Shown: positions 36,509 through 45,823 of the stretch, one piece after another
Position numbering within the stretch: position 1 is the first letter of the stretch
Layout: each line of letters opens with the position of its first letter
Assembly (NCBI GenBank): GCA_035275265.1
Contig: DATENC010000021.1
Span: 28,511-92,510 of the forward strand
Direction: 5' to 3'
Origin: JACQAP01 sp035275265
Lineage (GTDB): Bacteria; Pseudomonadota; Gammaproteobacteria; Burkholderiales; JACQAP01
Length of the DNA: 64,000 bases
The notes under the pieces: model-generated
What the model was told of the DNA's origin: nothing
Databases searched by the model: none
What the model saw: the letters and a program-made list of their open reading frames with translations, nothing else
Translations under genes and position numbers: made by a program

Positions 36509-37825
36509 TTACCAGCAAAGCCCCATCACCGTGCCGCGCAGCGCTTCGCGCCGCGGAATGTTGACCAGGTCGAGCACGAGTTGGTCCTCGCGCACGTGGT
36601 GCGCAAGTGCCTCGAAGCTGCTCGCATCGCTCAGACCCACAACGAGAACGTCCGACTCGCCAATTACGCTCTCGATGTCCTCACGCATCAGTGAGCCGAT
36701 GTGCGGTACGTGCTGCTCGATGAACCGGCGGTTTGCTCCAAGCAGCCGAGAAAGATGAACCTCCGGATCATAGACCAGCAGGTTGAGACCCTTGCCGATG
36801 AACTGTTCGGCCATCAGTACCAACGGGCTTTCGCGCAAATCATCGGTCCCGGTCTTGAACGACAGTCCGATCATGCCCACGCGGCGGCGGCCCGAAGCAA
36901 GCACTTTCGCGATTGCGTGCTCGACGTGCAGACGGTTGGACTGCAAAATACCGCCAAGCATCGGCACTTCCACGTCGTGCGTCTTCGCGAAGTACAGGGT
37001 GGCGCGGAGGTCCTTTGGCAGGCACGAGCCGCCAAACGCGAAGCCGGGCTTGAGGTAGGCCGGCGAGATATTTAGCTGGCGGTCCTTGCACACAAGCGCC
37101 ATTACCTGGAACGGGTCCACGCCCAGCGCTTCGCATAGCCGCGCCGTCTCGTTGGCGAACGTGATTTTCAGCGCGTGAAAATTGTTGCAGCAGTATTTGA
37201 CGGTCTCTGCGGCACGTATCGAGGTGGTCAGGAATTCGCACGGCAGATGGCCAAACAACTCACGCAGCCGCGAAGCGCCCGCCTCGGCGTTGGCCCCAAC
37301 CACGGTATATGGCGGCTTGTCGTAGTCCCTGATGGAGGTACCTTCTCGCAGGAACTCGGGCTGAAAACAGACGTGGAAGCCCTCGCCCTCGCGCTTGCCG
37401 GATTCGCGCTCGAGAATCGGATTCAACACTTCTTCGACCGTGCCCGGAACGAGGGTTGAACGGAATACGAACACATGACCGCCCGGCTTGGCGCGCATGG
37501 CGCGCCCCAGTTCGTGCGTAAGCTTGAGGATGGCCGACTGGTCCTGGCTGCCGTTCGGCGCCGAAGGCGTGCCGACGCAGATCAACGAAACCTCGGAGCG
37601 GAGCACCGCATGCACTACGTTGGTGGTCACAGACAAGCGACCGCTCGCCGCCACCTGGGCCATAAGTTCAACCATCCCCTCCTCGACCACCGGCGTCTTG
37701 CCGCTACGGATCAGCTCGAGTTTGGCTGGGTCGATGTCGACGCCAATGACCGAGTGTCCATCGCGCGCGAGACAGGCGAGCGAAACCGCGCCGACGTAAC
37801 CTAAGCCGAAAATGCTGATGTTCAT
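36509..37825 (-). CDS. algD: GDP-mannose 6-dehydrogenase-like nucleotide sugar dehydrogenase
   Basis: A 438-residue UDP-glucose/GDP-mannose dehydrogenase family enzyme that oxidises the sugar C6 alcohol to a carboxylate with two NAD+. The NAD loop is ISIFGLGYVGAVSLACLA; the catalytic Cys268 is in FGGSCLPKD, the same number as in Pseudomonas AlgD, and PEFLREGTSIRDYD, LSFKTGTDDLRESPLV and the C-terminal GLCW also match AlgD closely. GDP-mannuronate is therefore the likely product, supplying an acidic sugar for the EPS. UDP-glucose dehydrogenase is the alternative but fits less well. It lies between the flippase and a TIGR03087-type glycosyltransferase. Confidence 0.85.
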   Translation of the reverse strand: MNISIFGLGYVGAVSLACLARDGHSVIGVDIDPAKLELIRSGKTPVVEEGMVELMAQVAASGRLSVTTNVVHAVLRSEVSLICVGTPSAPNGSQDQSAILKLTHELGRAMRAKPGGHVFVFRSTLVPGTVEEVLNPILERESGKREGEGFHVCFQPEFLREGTSIRDYDKPPYTVVGANAEAGASRLRELFGHLPCEFLTTSIRAAETVKYCCNNFHALKITFANETARLCEALGVDPFQVMALVCKDRQLNISPAYLKPGFAFGGSCLPKDLRATLYFAKTHDVEVPMLGGILQSNRLHVEHAIAKVLASGRRRVGMIGLSFKTGTDDLRESPLVLMAEQFIGKGLNLLVYDPEVHLSRLLGANRRFIEQHVPHIGSLMREDIESVIGESDVLVVGLSDASSFEALAHHVREDQLVLDLVNIPRREALRGTVMGLCW

Positions 37826-37852
37826 GTACTTATCTCGAAATACAAGACCGTG

Positions 37853-37885
37853 GATTTAACCACGGATACACACAGATAAACACCA
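37853..37885. repeat. Intergenic repeat copy (CACGGATACACACAGAT)
   Basis: AACCACGGATACACACAGAT followed by AAACACC is a well-preserved copy of the repeat family, directly upstream of algD and downstream of the glycosyltransferase at 37893-39137. Confidence 0.55.
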
Positions 37886-37892
37886 CTGCCAG

Positions 37893-39137
37893 TCAGGCGG
37901 TGGTGTTCTGTGCCGCTCCGCGTTGTGCTTCCGTTGCCCTCACCTGGACGAAACTATCGAGACACCGCTCGATCACCTGGTCAAGCCGCTGCATCGAGCG
38001 ACCCCAGTCATGGTGCGACAGCATGCGGGTTCGCCCGGCAACGGCAAGTCGCTGCCGCTCGTTCCGATTGTCAAGGATGCGAAGTACGGCCGTGACTTGT
38101 TCGTCCGAAGTGCTGGCCACCAGGAAATCATCATCCGCACGGGCGTCCACGCCGCCCGCCGCAACGTTGCTCGTCACCACCGGCACGCCCGCCGCCATGG
38201 CTTCCAGGATCTTGTTCTGGGTCCCCCGGGCGATATTGAGCGGCGCCACCATGAGCGCCGAGCGTTGAAGATAGGGCCGTACATCGGGGACAGAGCCCGT
38301 GACGGCAACGCCCGGCAGGTCCGCGAGCTTCGTCACCGCCCGCGAAGGATCGGCGCCGACGATGAGGAGCTTCGCCTTCGGGCGCCGCACCTGTATGCGC
38401 GGCAGAACGTTTGCGCAGAAGTCGAACATGCACTCCTGGTTAGGGTAGTAGTCCATGCGGCCGATGAAGGAGATCGTGTCCGCGTCGTAGGGCTCCCCGG
38501 TCGGCGTGAAGTACGTGCTATCTACGCCATTCGGGAACCAGTCCGTTGCGACGCCGGTGCGGTAGCCCTCCAGCGTCTCCCACTCCGCACGGGTGGTCGC
38601 AGTGCACAGGTCGAATGATCGCGCCAGCCGCCTTTCCTCGCGCTCGAGCTTTCTTCCTTCGAGCCAGTAGCCCAGGGACATCGGGAACGGCTTGTAGCGC
38701 ACGAACCCGAGCCACTTCTGCGAGTCCATGTCGCCGAAATCGAGTATTTTCGGAATGCCACGCACCCCGGAGACGTACTGCGCCACCGACGAGCAGTGCA
38801 CGAAAATGAGGTCGAAACGTTCGCGCGCGAGCAGCTCGCGCACTTTGCGCGCCAGTGTCGCCGAATAGAAGAAACCCATGGACGAAGGTACGCGGCTCGG
38901 AGCGCGCAGAACCATGCGCGCCACCTGGACGGGTTTGTTGACCATCGACATCTCGTAGTGCGCGCAATACGGCGCGATGCCCTTCCCCTCCTCCGCCTCC
39001 CGCGGCGAGCGCGCGAGCGAAGCGACCGTCACCTCGTGGCCGGCGGCCGATAGATGCCGGATCATGTTGAATGGGCGGATCTTCCCGCCGCGCTTGGGTG
39101 GAAACGGAAACCGGTGGCAGAGGTAGAGAATCTTCAC
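37893..39137 (-). CDS. Exosortase A system glycosyltransferase (TIGR03087-like)
   Basis: A 414-residue GT-B sugar transferase of the subfamily tied to exosortase A/EpsH systems. The start VKILYLCHRFPFPPKRGGKI is diagnostic, and GTG 39137 is chosen because it places this strand at the N-terminus; the longer frame would need a TTG. Other landmarks are FVHCSSVAQYV, LDFGDMDSQKWLGF, DWFPNGVDSTYFTP, ISFIGRMDYYPNQECMFDF and RGTQNKILEAMAAGVPVVTS at the donor site. Its presence is one of the best markers that this is an exosortase A EPS locus. Confidence 0.88.
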   Translation of the reverse strand: MKILYLCHRFPFPPKRGGKIRPFNMIRHLSAAGHEVTVASLARSPREAEEGKGIAPYCAHYEMSMVNKPVQVARMVLRAPSRVPSSMGFFYSATLARKVRELLARERFDLIFVHCSSVAQYVSGVRGIPKILDFGDMDSQKWLGFVRYKPFPMSLGYWLEGRKLEREERRLARSFDLCTATTRAEWETLEGYRTGVATDWFPNGVDSTYFTPTGEPYDADTISFIGRMDYYPNQECMFDFCANVLPRIQVRRPKAKLLIVGADPSRAVTKLADLPGVAVTGSVPDVRPYLQRSALMVAPLNIARGTQNKILEAMAAGVPVVTSNVAAGGVDARADDDFLVASTSDEQVTAVLRILDNRNERQRLAVAGRTRMLSHHDWGRSMQRLDQVIERCLDSFVQVRATEAQRGAAQNTTA

Positions 39138-39254
39138 GTCAGTTGGTCGCCGCCGACACGAGCAATTCAAAAGACAAAGTCGAACTCAAACCCATTTGGC
39201 CGCCGATGCGCGCCGACAGAACATGGACAAAGGCCAAACCATTTGCCGTTGAAT

Positions 39255-41219
39255 TCATGACCGTTCGCCAGCGGTCATCGGCGGTTTCGATGTGGCCATC
39301 AGCATGCTCTTCAACTCGTTCGTCACGTCGTCCGGCGTGCGGCCGTCCAGGTAAAGCCGCGACCAGATTTCGAGATTCATCAATCCCAGCAGCCGGTCGG
39401 TACCATCGATGCGATTGGCCTCGTGCGAGGCGACCAGCTTCTGCACCGCCGGATAGTGGAACAGTTCGCGGCCCTTGACCACGGATTCGGACAGCAGCCC
39501 CCGCACCAGCGGCGCGAGGTCGTCCTTCAGCCACGCGCCCATCGGCGTGCCGAAGCCGCGTTTCTTGCGCTCCAGGATGTCGCGCGGCAACAGGCCCGAG
39601 ACTGCTTCCTTCATGGCGTGCTTTAGCCTCCCGCCACGAATCTTCACCTCCTCCGGCATGCATGCAGCCAGTTCGACAAGCTCGTGATCGAGCAGCGGAA
39701 CGCGGCATTCGAGTGACGTCGCCATGCTCATTTTGTCGGTGAGCATCAGCAGGTCGTCCGGTAACTGCGTCTCCGCATCCACGACCAACATGCGATTGAG
39801 TGAATCCCCGCCACCGGCGTGACGGAATGCGGCCTCGATCATGTCCGGCCGCGTCACGCCATTCAGGAGAAGGAGTCCCTGAACCTCCTGCAGGGGGAAC
39901 ACCTGCACGTATGCCCGATAACGCTCTTCGAACGGCAAGCCCGCGCTCTCAAGGAACCCTTTCGCCAGCCGCGAGAGGTTAAGCAGCGGTGAATGCCGGT
40001 CGCTCGGCAGCCGCTCGCCTACGGCAGCGGCAGCCCGCCGCGTCCATGCCGGGAGCCGGTCGAAGTACGCCTGGTAATGATTCCCGAGATAACGCCTATA
40101 GCCGCCGAACAATTCGTCGCCGCCTACACCCGACAGAATTACCGTCACGTCGCGGCGGGCGAACTGCGAGACGAGGTAGGTCGTGATGAAGGCCGTGTCG
40201 GAGATCGGCTCGTCCATGTGCCAGAGCAGGCGCGGCAGCAGCGCGACGACGTCCGGCCGCACCACGATTTCCTGGTGCTGTGTATGGAACAGATCGGCCA
40301 CCCGGCGTGCATAGGGCAACTCGTTGTAATAGTCGTCCGCGGCCGTTCCCTTGAATCCGATAGCGTAAGTCCGTATCGGCTGGTCGCTGTGCGCCGCCAT
40401 GAGCCCGACCACCGTGCTGGAATCAATGCCGCCGGACAGAAATGCACCGATCGGCACATCACTCACCATCTGCATGCGCACCGATTCGTCGAGCCGGGCG
40501 CGTATCCGCTCCACCCATTCGCCCTCGGCCACTCCCCGATCCATCTCCGCCGGAACGCGCCAGTAGCGGAGCTCCTCCACGCCCCCGCTTTCGACGATGA
40601 GCATGCTCGCCGGTGGCAGCTTGACGATGCCGCGGAAGATTGATTGCGGCGCGGCGACGTAGCCAAGATTGAGATAGGAATGAAGCGCCGCAGGATCAAT
40701 CTCCGCGGATAGGCCTGGCAGAGTGAGTAAAGCCTTCGCCTCGGAAGCGAACGCGAGCCGGCGCGCGTCGCGATAGACGTAGATCGGCTTGATGCCCAGG
40801 CGATCGCGACCGACGATCAGCCGCTGGCGACGCGCGTCCCAAAGCGCGAAGCCGAACATGCCGTTCAGCCGGTGGATGAACTCGTCACCGTACTGCGCGT
40901 AGCTATGGAGGATGACCTCACTGTCCGACGCAGTCTTGAACCGATGGCCAAACGCCTCCAGCTCGCGGCGCAACTCACGAAAGTTGTAGATCTCGCCGTT
41001 ACACACGAGCCACAGCGTGCCGTCGCCGTTGGACAGCGGCTGGTGCCCGCCGCTCAGATCGATAATCGAGAGACGGCGCATGCCAATGGCGCACGGGCCG
41101 TCCACGTGATGGCCCTCGTCGTCGGGGCCGCGGTGAACGGTGACGCGGCCCATGGCGGGCATGAGCGCCGGATCGGCACGGGCGCCGTCAAGCTGCAGGA
41201 TGCCGTATATGCCGCACAT
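39255..41219 (-). CDS. asnB: Asparagine synthase (glutamine-hydrolysing)-like amidotransferase
   Basis: A 654-residue enzyme with both complete domains. The glutaminase part has MCGIYGILQLDG (Cys2), HRGPDDEGHHVDGPCAI, RRLSIIDLSGGHQPLSNGDG, CNGEIYNFRELRRELE and GRDRLGIKPIYVY. The synthetase part has FLSGGIDSSTVVGLM, SGVGGDELFGGYRRYLG, DKMSMATSLECRVPLLD and KRGFGTPMGAWLKDD. All catalytic features look intact. It may make asparagine, but its position among EPS glycosyltransferases suggests amidation of a sugar acid. The symbol is by family only. Confidence 0.87.
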   Translation of the reverse strand: MCGIYGILQLDGARADPALMPAMGRVTVHRGPDDEGHHVDGPCAIGMRRLSIIDLSGGHQPLSNGDGTLWLVCNGEIYNFRELRRELEAFGHRFKTASDSEVILHSYAQYGDEFIHRLNGMFGFALWDARRQRLIVGRDRLGIKPIYVYRDARRLAFASEAKALLTLPGLSAEIDPAALHSYLNLGYVAAPQSIFRGIVKLPPASMLIVESGGVEELRYWRVPAEMDRGVAEGEWVERIRARLDESVRMQMVSDVPIGAFLSGGIDSSTVVGLMAAHSDQPIRTYAIGFKGTAADDYYNELPYARRVADLFHTQHQEIVVRPDVVALLPRLLWHMDEPISDTAFITTYLVSQFARRDVTVILSGVGGDELFGGYRRYLGNHYQAYFDRLPAWTRRAAAAVGERLPSDRHSPLLNLSRLAKGFLESAGLPFEERYRAYVQVFPLQEVQGLLLLNGVTRPDMIEAAFRHAGGGDSLNRMLVVDAETQLPDDLLMLTDKMSMATSLECRVPLLDHELVELAACMPEEVKIRGGRLKHAMKEAVSGLLPRDILERKKRGFGTPMGAWLKDDLAPLVRGLLSESVVKGRELFHYPAVQKLVASHEANRIDGTDRLLGLMNLEIWSRLYLDGRTPDDVTNELKSMLMATSKPPMTAGERS

Positions 41220-41227
41220 GGTCAGAG

Positions 41228-41428
41228 ACCACTAGTCGCGGATAAACGCATGCGGACGCAGATCAGCAACGGAAACAAGGAAATACACGGAAAATGACAT
41301 CCGTGTTCATCTGTGGCTTGTTTTGGTTTGCCTCTGGTTCCGTGGTTTCCGTGTAATTCCGTGGCCAATGCATTCTTGATCCTGGTTTCATCCGTGTTCA
41401 TCCGTGGCTTGTTTGGGTTTGATCGGAT
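41228..41428. repeat. Cluster of CCGTGTTCATCTGTGGC intergenic repeats
   Basis: This 200-nt gap consists almost wholly of repeat units. It contains GACATCCGTGTTCATCTGTG, then GGTTCCGTGGTTTCCGTGTA, then a near-duplicate TTTCATCCGTGTTCATCCGT, with opposite-strand units such as ACGGAAACAAGGAAATACAC at its start. It is the densest copy of the family in the window and lies between an amidotransferase and a glycosyltransferase gene. Confidence 0.65.
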
Positions 41429-42606
41429 CCCTGTTTGTCCGCGGCTTGAAGGATGCGGCCGAAGAGCCGCAGTTGACCCGCGGTGGTTTCGGCCCAGCTG
41501 AATCCCTCCGCGAAGCGCCGCGTCGCGCCGCGGTCCGGATAGTTTTCGAATAGCCTGCGCACCGCGTCCGCCAACGCCTCCGGGGTGCGCTCCGCCATCA
41601 TCAATCCGGCTTCCGGCGCGGTCACTACTTCCGGGGTGCCCCCGACCCTGCTGGCGATCACCGGAGTTCCGCACGCCATCGATTCCAGCAGGACGTTGGC
41701 CCAGCCCTCGCGGCTCGACGCCAGGACCAGCGCGTCGGCAGCGCCGAAATAATGCCGAAGGTCCTCCTGCCCCATCACGCCGTGGAATGTCACGCGGTCG
41801 GCGACCCCCAACTCGTGCGCAAGGACGCCCAAGGCCGTGCGCTCAGGCCCGTCACCGATGATGACGAGATCCATTTCCGGCAGCAGCCGCAGCGCGCGGA
41901 TCGCAAGATCGTGGCCCTTGAGCGGCACCAGATTACCGACCGACAGCAGCGTCGTGCGCCTGAACCCGAACCGGCTTCGCCAGGTTTCGCGGTCAACCGG
42001 CCGAAATAGTTCCAAGTCCACTCCGTTGCGCAGCACCTCTATTCGCCCGGCGGGCACTCCCAGCGCGACCAGCTTGTCCTTCAGCGCGCGGGCCACGGTG
42101 ATGATCCCGGCCGCGTGGCGCGCCGCCCACAGGATCATCCGGCGCGGTAACCGGTAGCTCGATATCAGGTTCACGTCGGTGCCCAGCGCGGTAATCACCA
42201 CCGGCTTTCCGAAGTGCCTGCCCAGCAGAACGGCAGCGACGCCGTCGGGATAGAAATAGTGCGCATCGATCAGGTCGAAGCGGTACTCGGCAAGGACTCG
42301 CTTGATGACCGGCTTGAGCGATTGCGCCAGCAAGAACGGTGCAAGCGTCATGCCGATTTTCGGCAACACCAGGTAGCGCGGGTGCAGTATCTGGATACCA
42401 TGGCGCCGTTCCTCGCGCGGCGCGCTGGCCTGAACAGCGTACTCGCCGAACCGCGGATTGCGAGATGGAAACCACGGCACAGGTGCCACGACCATCGACT
42501 CGACCTGCCCGCTCGCAAGCTGCTGTCGCAGCTGGGTCTCGACGAAAATTCCATGGCGCGGCCGCGCCGCATTGGGATAGAGCGTGCTGAACGTCAGTAT
42601 CTTCAT
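41398..42606 (-). CDS. Glycosyltransferase family 4
   Basis: A 402-residue GT4 enzyme. The N-terminus KILTFSTLYPNAARPRHGIF with VETQLRQQL is typical; DLIDAHYFYPDGVAAVLLGR and ITALGTDVNLI precede the linker VLRNGVDLELFRPVD. The donor domain shows LLSVGNLVPLKGHDLAIRAL, LVIIGDGPERTAL, and SREGWANVLLESMACGTPVI with the E-x7-E motif. The last part of the gene runs into the repeat cluster, so the final residues (SDQTQTSHG) are encoded by repeat DNA. The next upstream gene ends 16 nt away. Confidence 0.88.
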   Translation of the reverse strand: MKILTFSTLYPNAARPRHGIFVETQLRQQLASGQVESMVVAPVPWFPSRNPRFGEYAVQASAPREERRHGIQILHPRYLVLPKIGMTLAPFLLAQSLKPVIKRVLAEYRFDLIDAHYFYPDGVAAVLLGRHFGKPVVITALGTDVNLISSYRLPRRMILWAARHAAGIITVARALKDKLVALGVPAGRIEVLRNGVDLELFRPVDRETWRSRFGFRRTTLLSVGNLVPLKGHDLAIRALRLLPEMDLVIIGDGPERTALGVLAHELGVADRVTFHGVMGQEDLRHYFGAADALVLASSREGWANVLLESMACGTPVIASRVGGTPEVVTAPEAGLMMAERTPEALADAVRRLFENYPDRGATRRFAEGFSWAETTAGQLRLFGRILQAADKQGSDQTQTSHG

Positions 42607-42622
42607 TTCTGTGGTTTGACCT

Positions 42623-43786
42623 TCAACGCGGAAACTCTCGTTTCCCGGTCAAGCCAGCGAACAGCTCGGCAACGCGCACGGCGTTGTCGGCCCAAGTCAG
42701 ACGACGCGACTGGATGGTCCGCCGAGCCGCGTCGCCGATGCGCTGGCGTAGTCCGGCATCCCGGCACATCCGCTCGACGGCCCTGCCGAGAGCGAGAGGA
42801 TCATGCGGATCGAACAGGAGGGCATCCTCTCCGTCCGTCAGAATTTCCATGATGTTGGGCTGAGCGGGTGCCACCACGGGCCGTCCAAGGGCCATGTACT
42901 CAAACAGCTTGAGCGGCGAGGCGTAGTCCACCACGGCCGGCTGCAAGGCAACGTCAAAGGCTGCCACATGGGCCGCGACATGTTCGCGCCCGACAATGCC
43001 CGTGATGGTCAACCGGTTGGTCACGTTGAGCGTCATGGCCTGTTTTTCCAGGGCGTCCCTGGCAGGACCGTCGCCCACGATCAACAAGTGCCACCCTGAG
43101 TCTGCGCTTGCGATCAGGTCGATGACCTTGTCCAAGCCGTGCCAATCACGCACGAACCCGGTAAAGCCCAAAACCAGCTTTCCCTCCAGGCCCAGGCGCC
43201 GCTTCGCCTGCCCGCTGTCAAATTCGCCGCCGAAATCGTCGGGATTGATTCCGTTGTGAATTACCACGATCTTCTCCCGATCCACCCCCGCCGTCTCCAC
43301 CCGTTTGGCCAGTACCCCTGTCACCGGTAGTACATAGTCGGCGCCGCGCCACGTGTAACGCTCCGACCAGCGTGCAAGCCAGGGTAGGGCAATGCCGTCG
43401 TACTTGGCGCGCTCCTCGAACACTGGAGCGTTCACTTCCAGCAACATGGGCAGATTGAAGCGGCGCTTCAACCAAACCCCAGCGGGCTGGAACAGGTTGT
43501 AGCGTTCGTAGAGACAGTCCGGCTGGTGCGCGCGCACGGCTTTGCGCAAGCGCCAGTACACCACGAACGAGTATGCAAGCTCCATCAACTCATACACAAA
43601 TCCAGGGCAATAGCGCTTAAGAACAGCTATTACCCCTGCGTCGTCGCCGAATTTCGACTGCTTCAAAGCCGGCGGCTCTACCAATATCACTACATGACCC
43701 AATTTGCGTAACGCCTGGATCAGTTCCGCGATGTGTACGTACTGCCCGTCCTTGGAACGGATTCTATGGTGGTAAAGAATCTTCAT
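42623..43786 (-). CDS. Glycosyltransferase family 4
   Basis: A 387-residue GT-B glycosyltransferase. The N-terminus MKILYHHRIRSKDGQYVHIA with ELIQALRKLGH is typical of a group found in exosortase A loci. Further marks are LYERYNLFQPAGVWL, LEVNAPVFEERAKY, VIHNGINPDDFGGEF, VLGFTGFVRDWHGLDKVIDL, LLIVGDGPARDAL and SPLKLFEYMALGRPVVAPA. It is 16 nt from the next glycosyltransferase and 32 nt from the amidotransferase upstream, so the three are co-transcribed. Donor sugar unknown. Confidence 0.88.
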   Translation of the reverse strand: MKILYHHRIRSKDGQYVHIAELIQALRKLGHVVILVEPPALKQSKFGDDAGVIAVLKRYCPGFVYELMELAYSFVVYWRLRKAVRAHQPDCLYERYNLFQPAGVWLKRRFNLPMLLEVNAPVFEERAKYDGIALPWLARWSERYTWRGADYVLPVTGVLAKRVETAGVDREKIVVIHNGINPDDFGGEFDSGQAKRRLGLEGKLVLGFTGFVRDWHGLDKVIDLIASADSGWHLLIVGDGPARDALEKQAMTLNVTNRLTITGIVGREHVAAHVAAFDVALQPAVVDYASPLKLFEYMALGRPVVAPAQPNIMEILTDGEDALLFDPHDPLALGRAVERMCRDAGLRQRIGDAARRTIQSRRLTWADNAVRVAELFAGLTGKREFPR

Positions 43787-43818
43787 TTGTGTCGATGCGA
43801 GCGCATCAGGTCAGCACA

Positions 43819-45750
43819 TCAATGAACTGCTGCCGCAGGCACCTCGTCGGTGGCGCGTGTGCCTACAACGTTGCGCAGGAATGACTCGAACATCAGCAGC
43901 GTCCATAGCGGCGTACTGTGGTCACGCCGCCCCGATTGGTGGTCTTCCACCAGCCGGCGCAGGTTGCTCGCGTTGAACCAGCCGGTCTCGGCGAGCACTG
44001 GACCGAGGACGGCCTTCTTGACGGGCTCCCGTAGCGGACCTCGGAACCATTTGGCGAGCGGGACCGCAAAGCCCATCTTCGGCCGATACAGTATCTCTGG
44101 CGGCAGGTAGGGTTCGAGCGCCCTCTTCAGGAGGAACTTGCCCTGTCTGTTTCGCAGCTTGAAGTCCGGGGGCAAACTGGACAGCCATTCCACCAGAGGA
44201 TGGTCCATGAGCGGCTCGCGCACCTCGAGCGAATGGGCCATGCTGGCACGGTCCACCTTGGTGTTGATGTCCCCAGCCAGGTAGGTCTTGAAGTCCAGGT
44301 ACTGGACCAGCGACAGGGGATGGTCCGAGGGCGCTCGCGCGGCATGGCGCTTGAGCACCTCGACAGCGCCGTAGCCTTGCAGCTCGCTACGAAAGCGCTC
44401 GCTGAATAAGTCACGGCGCATCCCGTCGTGGAGAAAGGACACGCTGGAAAAATATGCCTCCAGTGGATCCCGCGCCAGCGTCTCGAGAGTGGCCTTGACC
44501 CGAAACACGCGCGGCGCCCAGGCCGCTCGGGGATAGAGCTCGCCCAGCAGCCCGAATAGCGGCCGGCGCATGCGCGGCGGCAGTAACGAGCGCACCCGTT
44601 CCTCGTTCACATGCCAGCGGTAGCGGGTGTAACCGCCGAAACTTTCGTCACCCCCATCACCCGACAATGCCACCGTCACGGTTTTTCTGGCCAGCTCGCA
44701 CACCCGATAGGTGGGGATCGCCGAGCTATCAGCGTAGGGCTCGTCGTACAGCCTCGCCAGGCGGTCCACCAGGCTGAAGTCGTCCGGATCCACCTGCTCT
44801 ACATGGTGTTGCGTGCGGTAGCGGTCCGCCACCGCTTGGGCGTAGGCCGACTCGTTGAACGCCGGGTCGCCGAAGGAAATCGAGCAGGTGACGACCGGCT
44901 CCGTAACGAGGCCCGCCATGGTTGCCACCACCGCACTGGAGTCCACGCCACCTGAGAGAAATGCGCCTAACGGAACGTCAGAGATCAGGCGCAGCTTCAC
45001 CGATTCGCGCAGCCGGAAAATCAGCTCGTCGCTCGCCTCCTGCTCCGTGGTCGCCGCACCCGTCTTGAACGGCACATCCCAGTACTCAATTGGCTGTGAC
45101 GCCGGTTGTCCTCGTCTTAAGGCAAGTGTGCAGCCGGGCGAGAGCTTGAAAACATCCTTGAAGATGGTACGCGGCTCGGGCACGTAGCCATAGGCAAAGT
45201 AGTCCTCGACCGCCATCGGGTCGATCTTCCGACTCAGCCCCGGATGGACCAGCAACGCCTTGAGTTCGGACCCAAAGATCCAAGGGCCGCCGGGCAGCTG
45301 GGCGTAATACAGGGGTTTCACCCCCAAACGGTCGCGGGCGAGGAACAGCGTTTCCCGATTACGGTCCCACAAAGCAAAGGCAAACATGCCGCGGAAGCGC
45401 GTCACGCAGGATGCGCCCCACTGCTCCCAGCCATGCACGATGACCTCGGTGTCGGAGTGGGTGCGGAAGGTGTGTCCGCAGGCCGCAAGTTCCTTCGCCA
45501 GCTCCTGGAAGTTATAGATCTCGCCGTTGAACACAACCACCACGCTGCCGTCCTCGTTGTAGAGCGGCTGTTGGCCGGTCGAGAGGTCAATAATGGACAG
45601 GCGCCGGTGCGCGAGCCCGAGTCCGGGCTCCAGGTGCAAGCCGCCGGCGTCGGGGCCGCGATGGAACAACGAAGCGTTCATGCGCTCGAGCAAGCGGCGG
45701 TCGATTTCCCGCCGGTCCCTGCTATCGAATATGCCTGAGATGCCGCACAA
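43819..45750 (-). CDS. Amidotransferase 1, exosortase A-associated (asparagine synthase family)
   Basis: A class II amidotransferase/asparagine-synthetase-like protein of the type that marks exosortase A loci (TIGR03108-like). Cys2 of the glutaminase only becomes N-terminal if translation starts at the TTG at 45750 (fMet-CGISGIFDSRDRREID), which gives 643 residues and lies about 10 nt behind an AGGGCG ribosome-binding-like sequence; the longer frame to 45888 would bury the nucleophile. Further motifs are HRGPDAGGLHLEPGLGLAHR, STGQQPLYNEDGSVVVVFNG, RDRLGVKPLYY, FLSGGVDSSAVVATMAG, SGDGGDESFGGYTRYRW and RASMAHSLEVREPLMDHPLV. It probably amidates an EPS precursor. Confidence 0.9.
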   Translation of the reverse strand: MCGISGIFDSRDRREIDRRLLERMNASLFHRGPDAGGLHLEPGLGLAHRRLSIIDLSTGQQPLYNEDGSVVVVFNGEIYNFQELAKELAACGHTFRTHSDTEVIVHGWEQWGASCVTRFRGMFAFALWDRNRETLFLARDRLGVKPLYYAQLPGGPWIFGSELKALLVHPGLSRKIDPMAVEDYFAYGYVPEPRTIFKDVFKLSPGCTLALRRGQPASQPIEYWDVPFKTGAATTEQEASDELIFRLRESVKLRLISDVPLGAFLSGGVDSSAVVATMAGLVTEPVVTCSISFGDPAFNESAYAQAVADRYRTQHHVEQVDPDDFSLVDRLARLYDEPYADSSAIPTYRVCELARKTVTVALSGDGGDESFGGYTRYRWHVNEERVRSLLPPRMRRPLFGLLGELYPRAAWAPRVFRVKATLETLARDPLEAYFSSVSFLHDGMRRDLFSERFRSELQGYGAVEVLKRHAARAPSDHPLSLVQYLDFKTYLAGDINTKVDRASMAHSLEVREPLMDHPLVEWLSSLPPDFKLRNRQGKFLLKRALEPYLPPEILYRPKMGFAVPLAKWFRGPLREPVKKAVLGPVLAETGWFNASNLRRLVEDHQSGRRDHSTPLWTLLMFESFLRNVVGTRATDEVPAAAVH

Positions 45751-45823
45751 GATAGTTCGCCCTAGATCAAACAGGAGATTGAGCCGCCGATGGCGCCGAT
45801 AGAAACATGGAAGTTGTCTGGTT

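Noticed and set aside
41228..41428. CRISPR array
   Set aside because: The repeat units are degenerate, of mixed orientation and without regular unique spacers; no cas gene is near.
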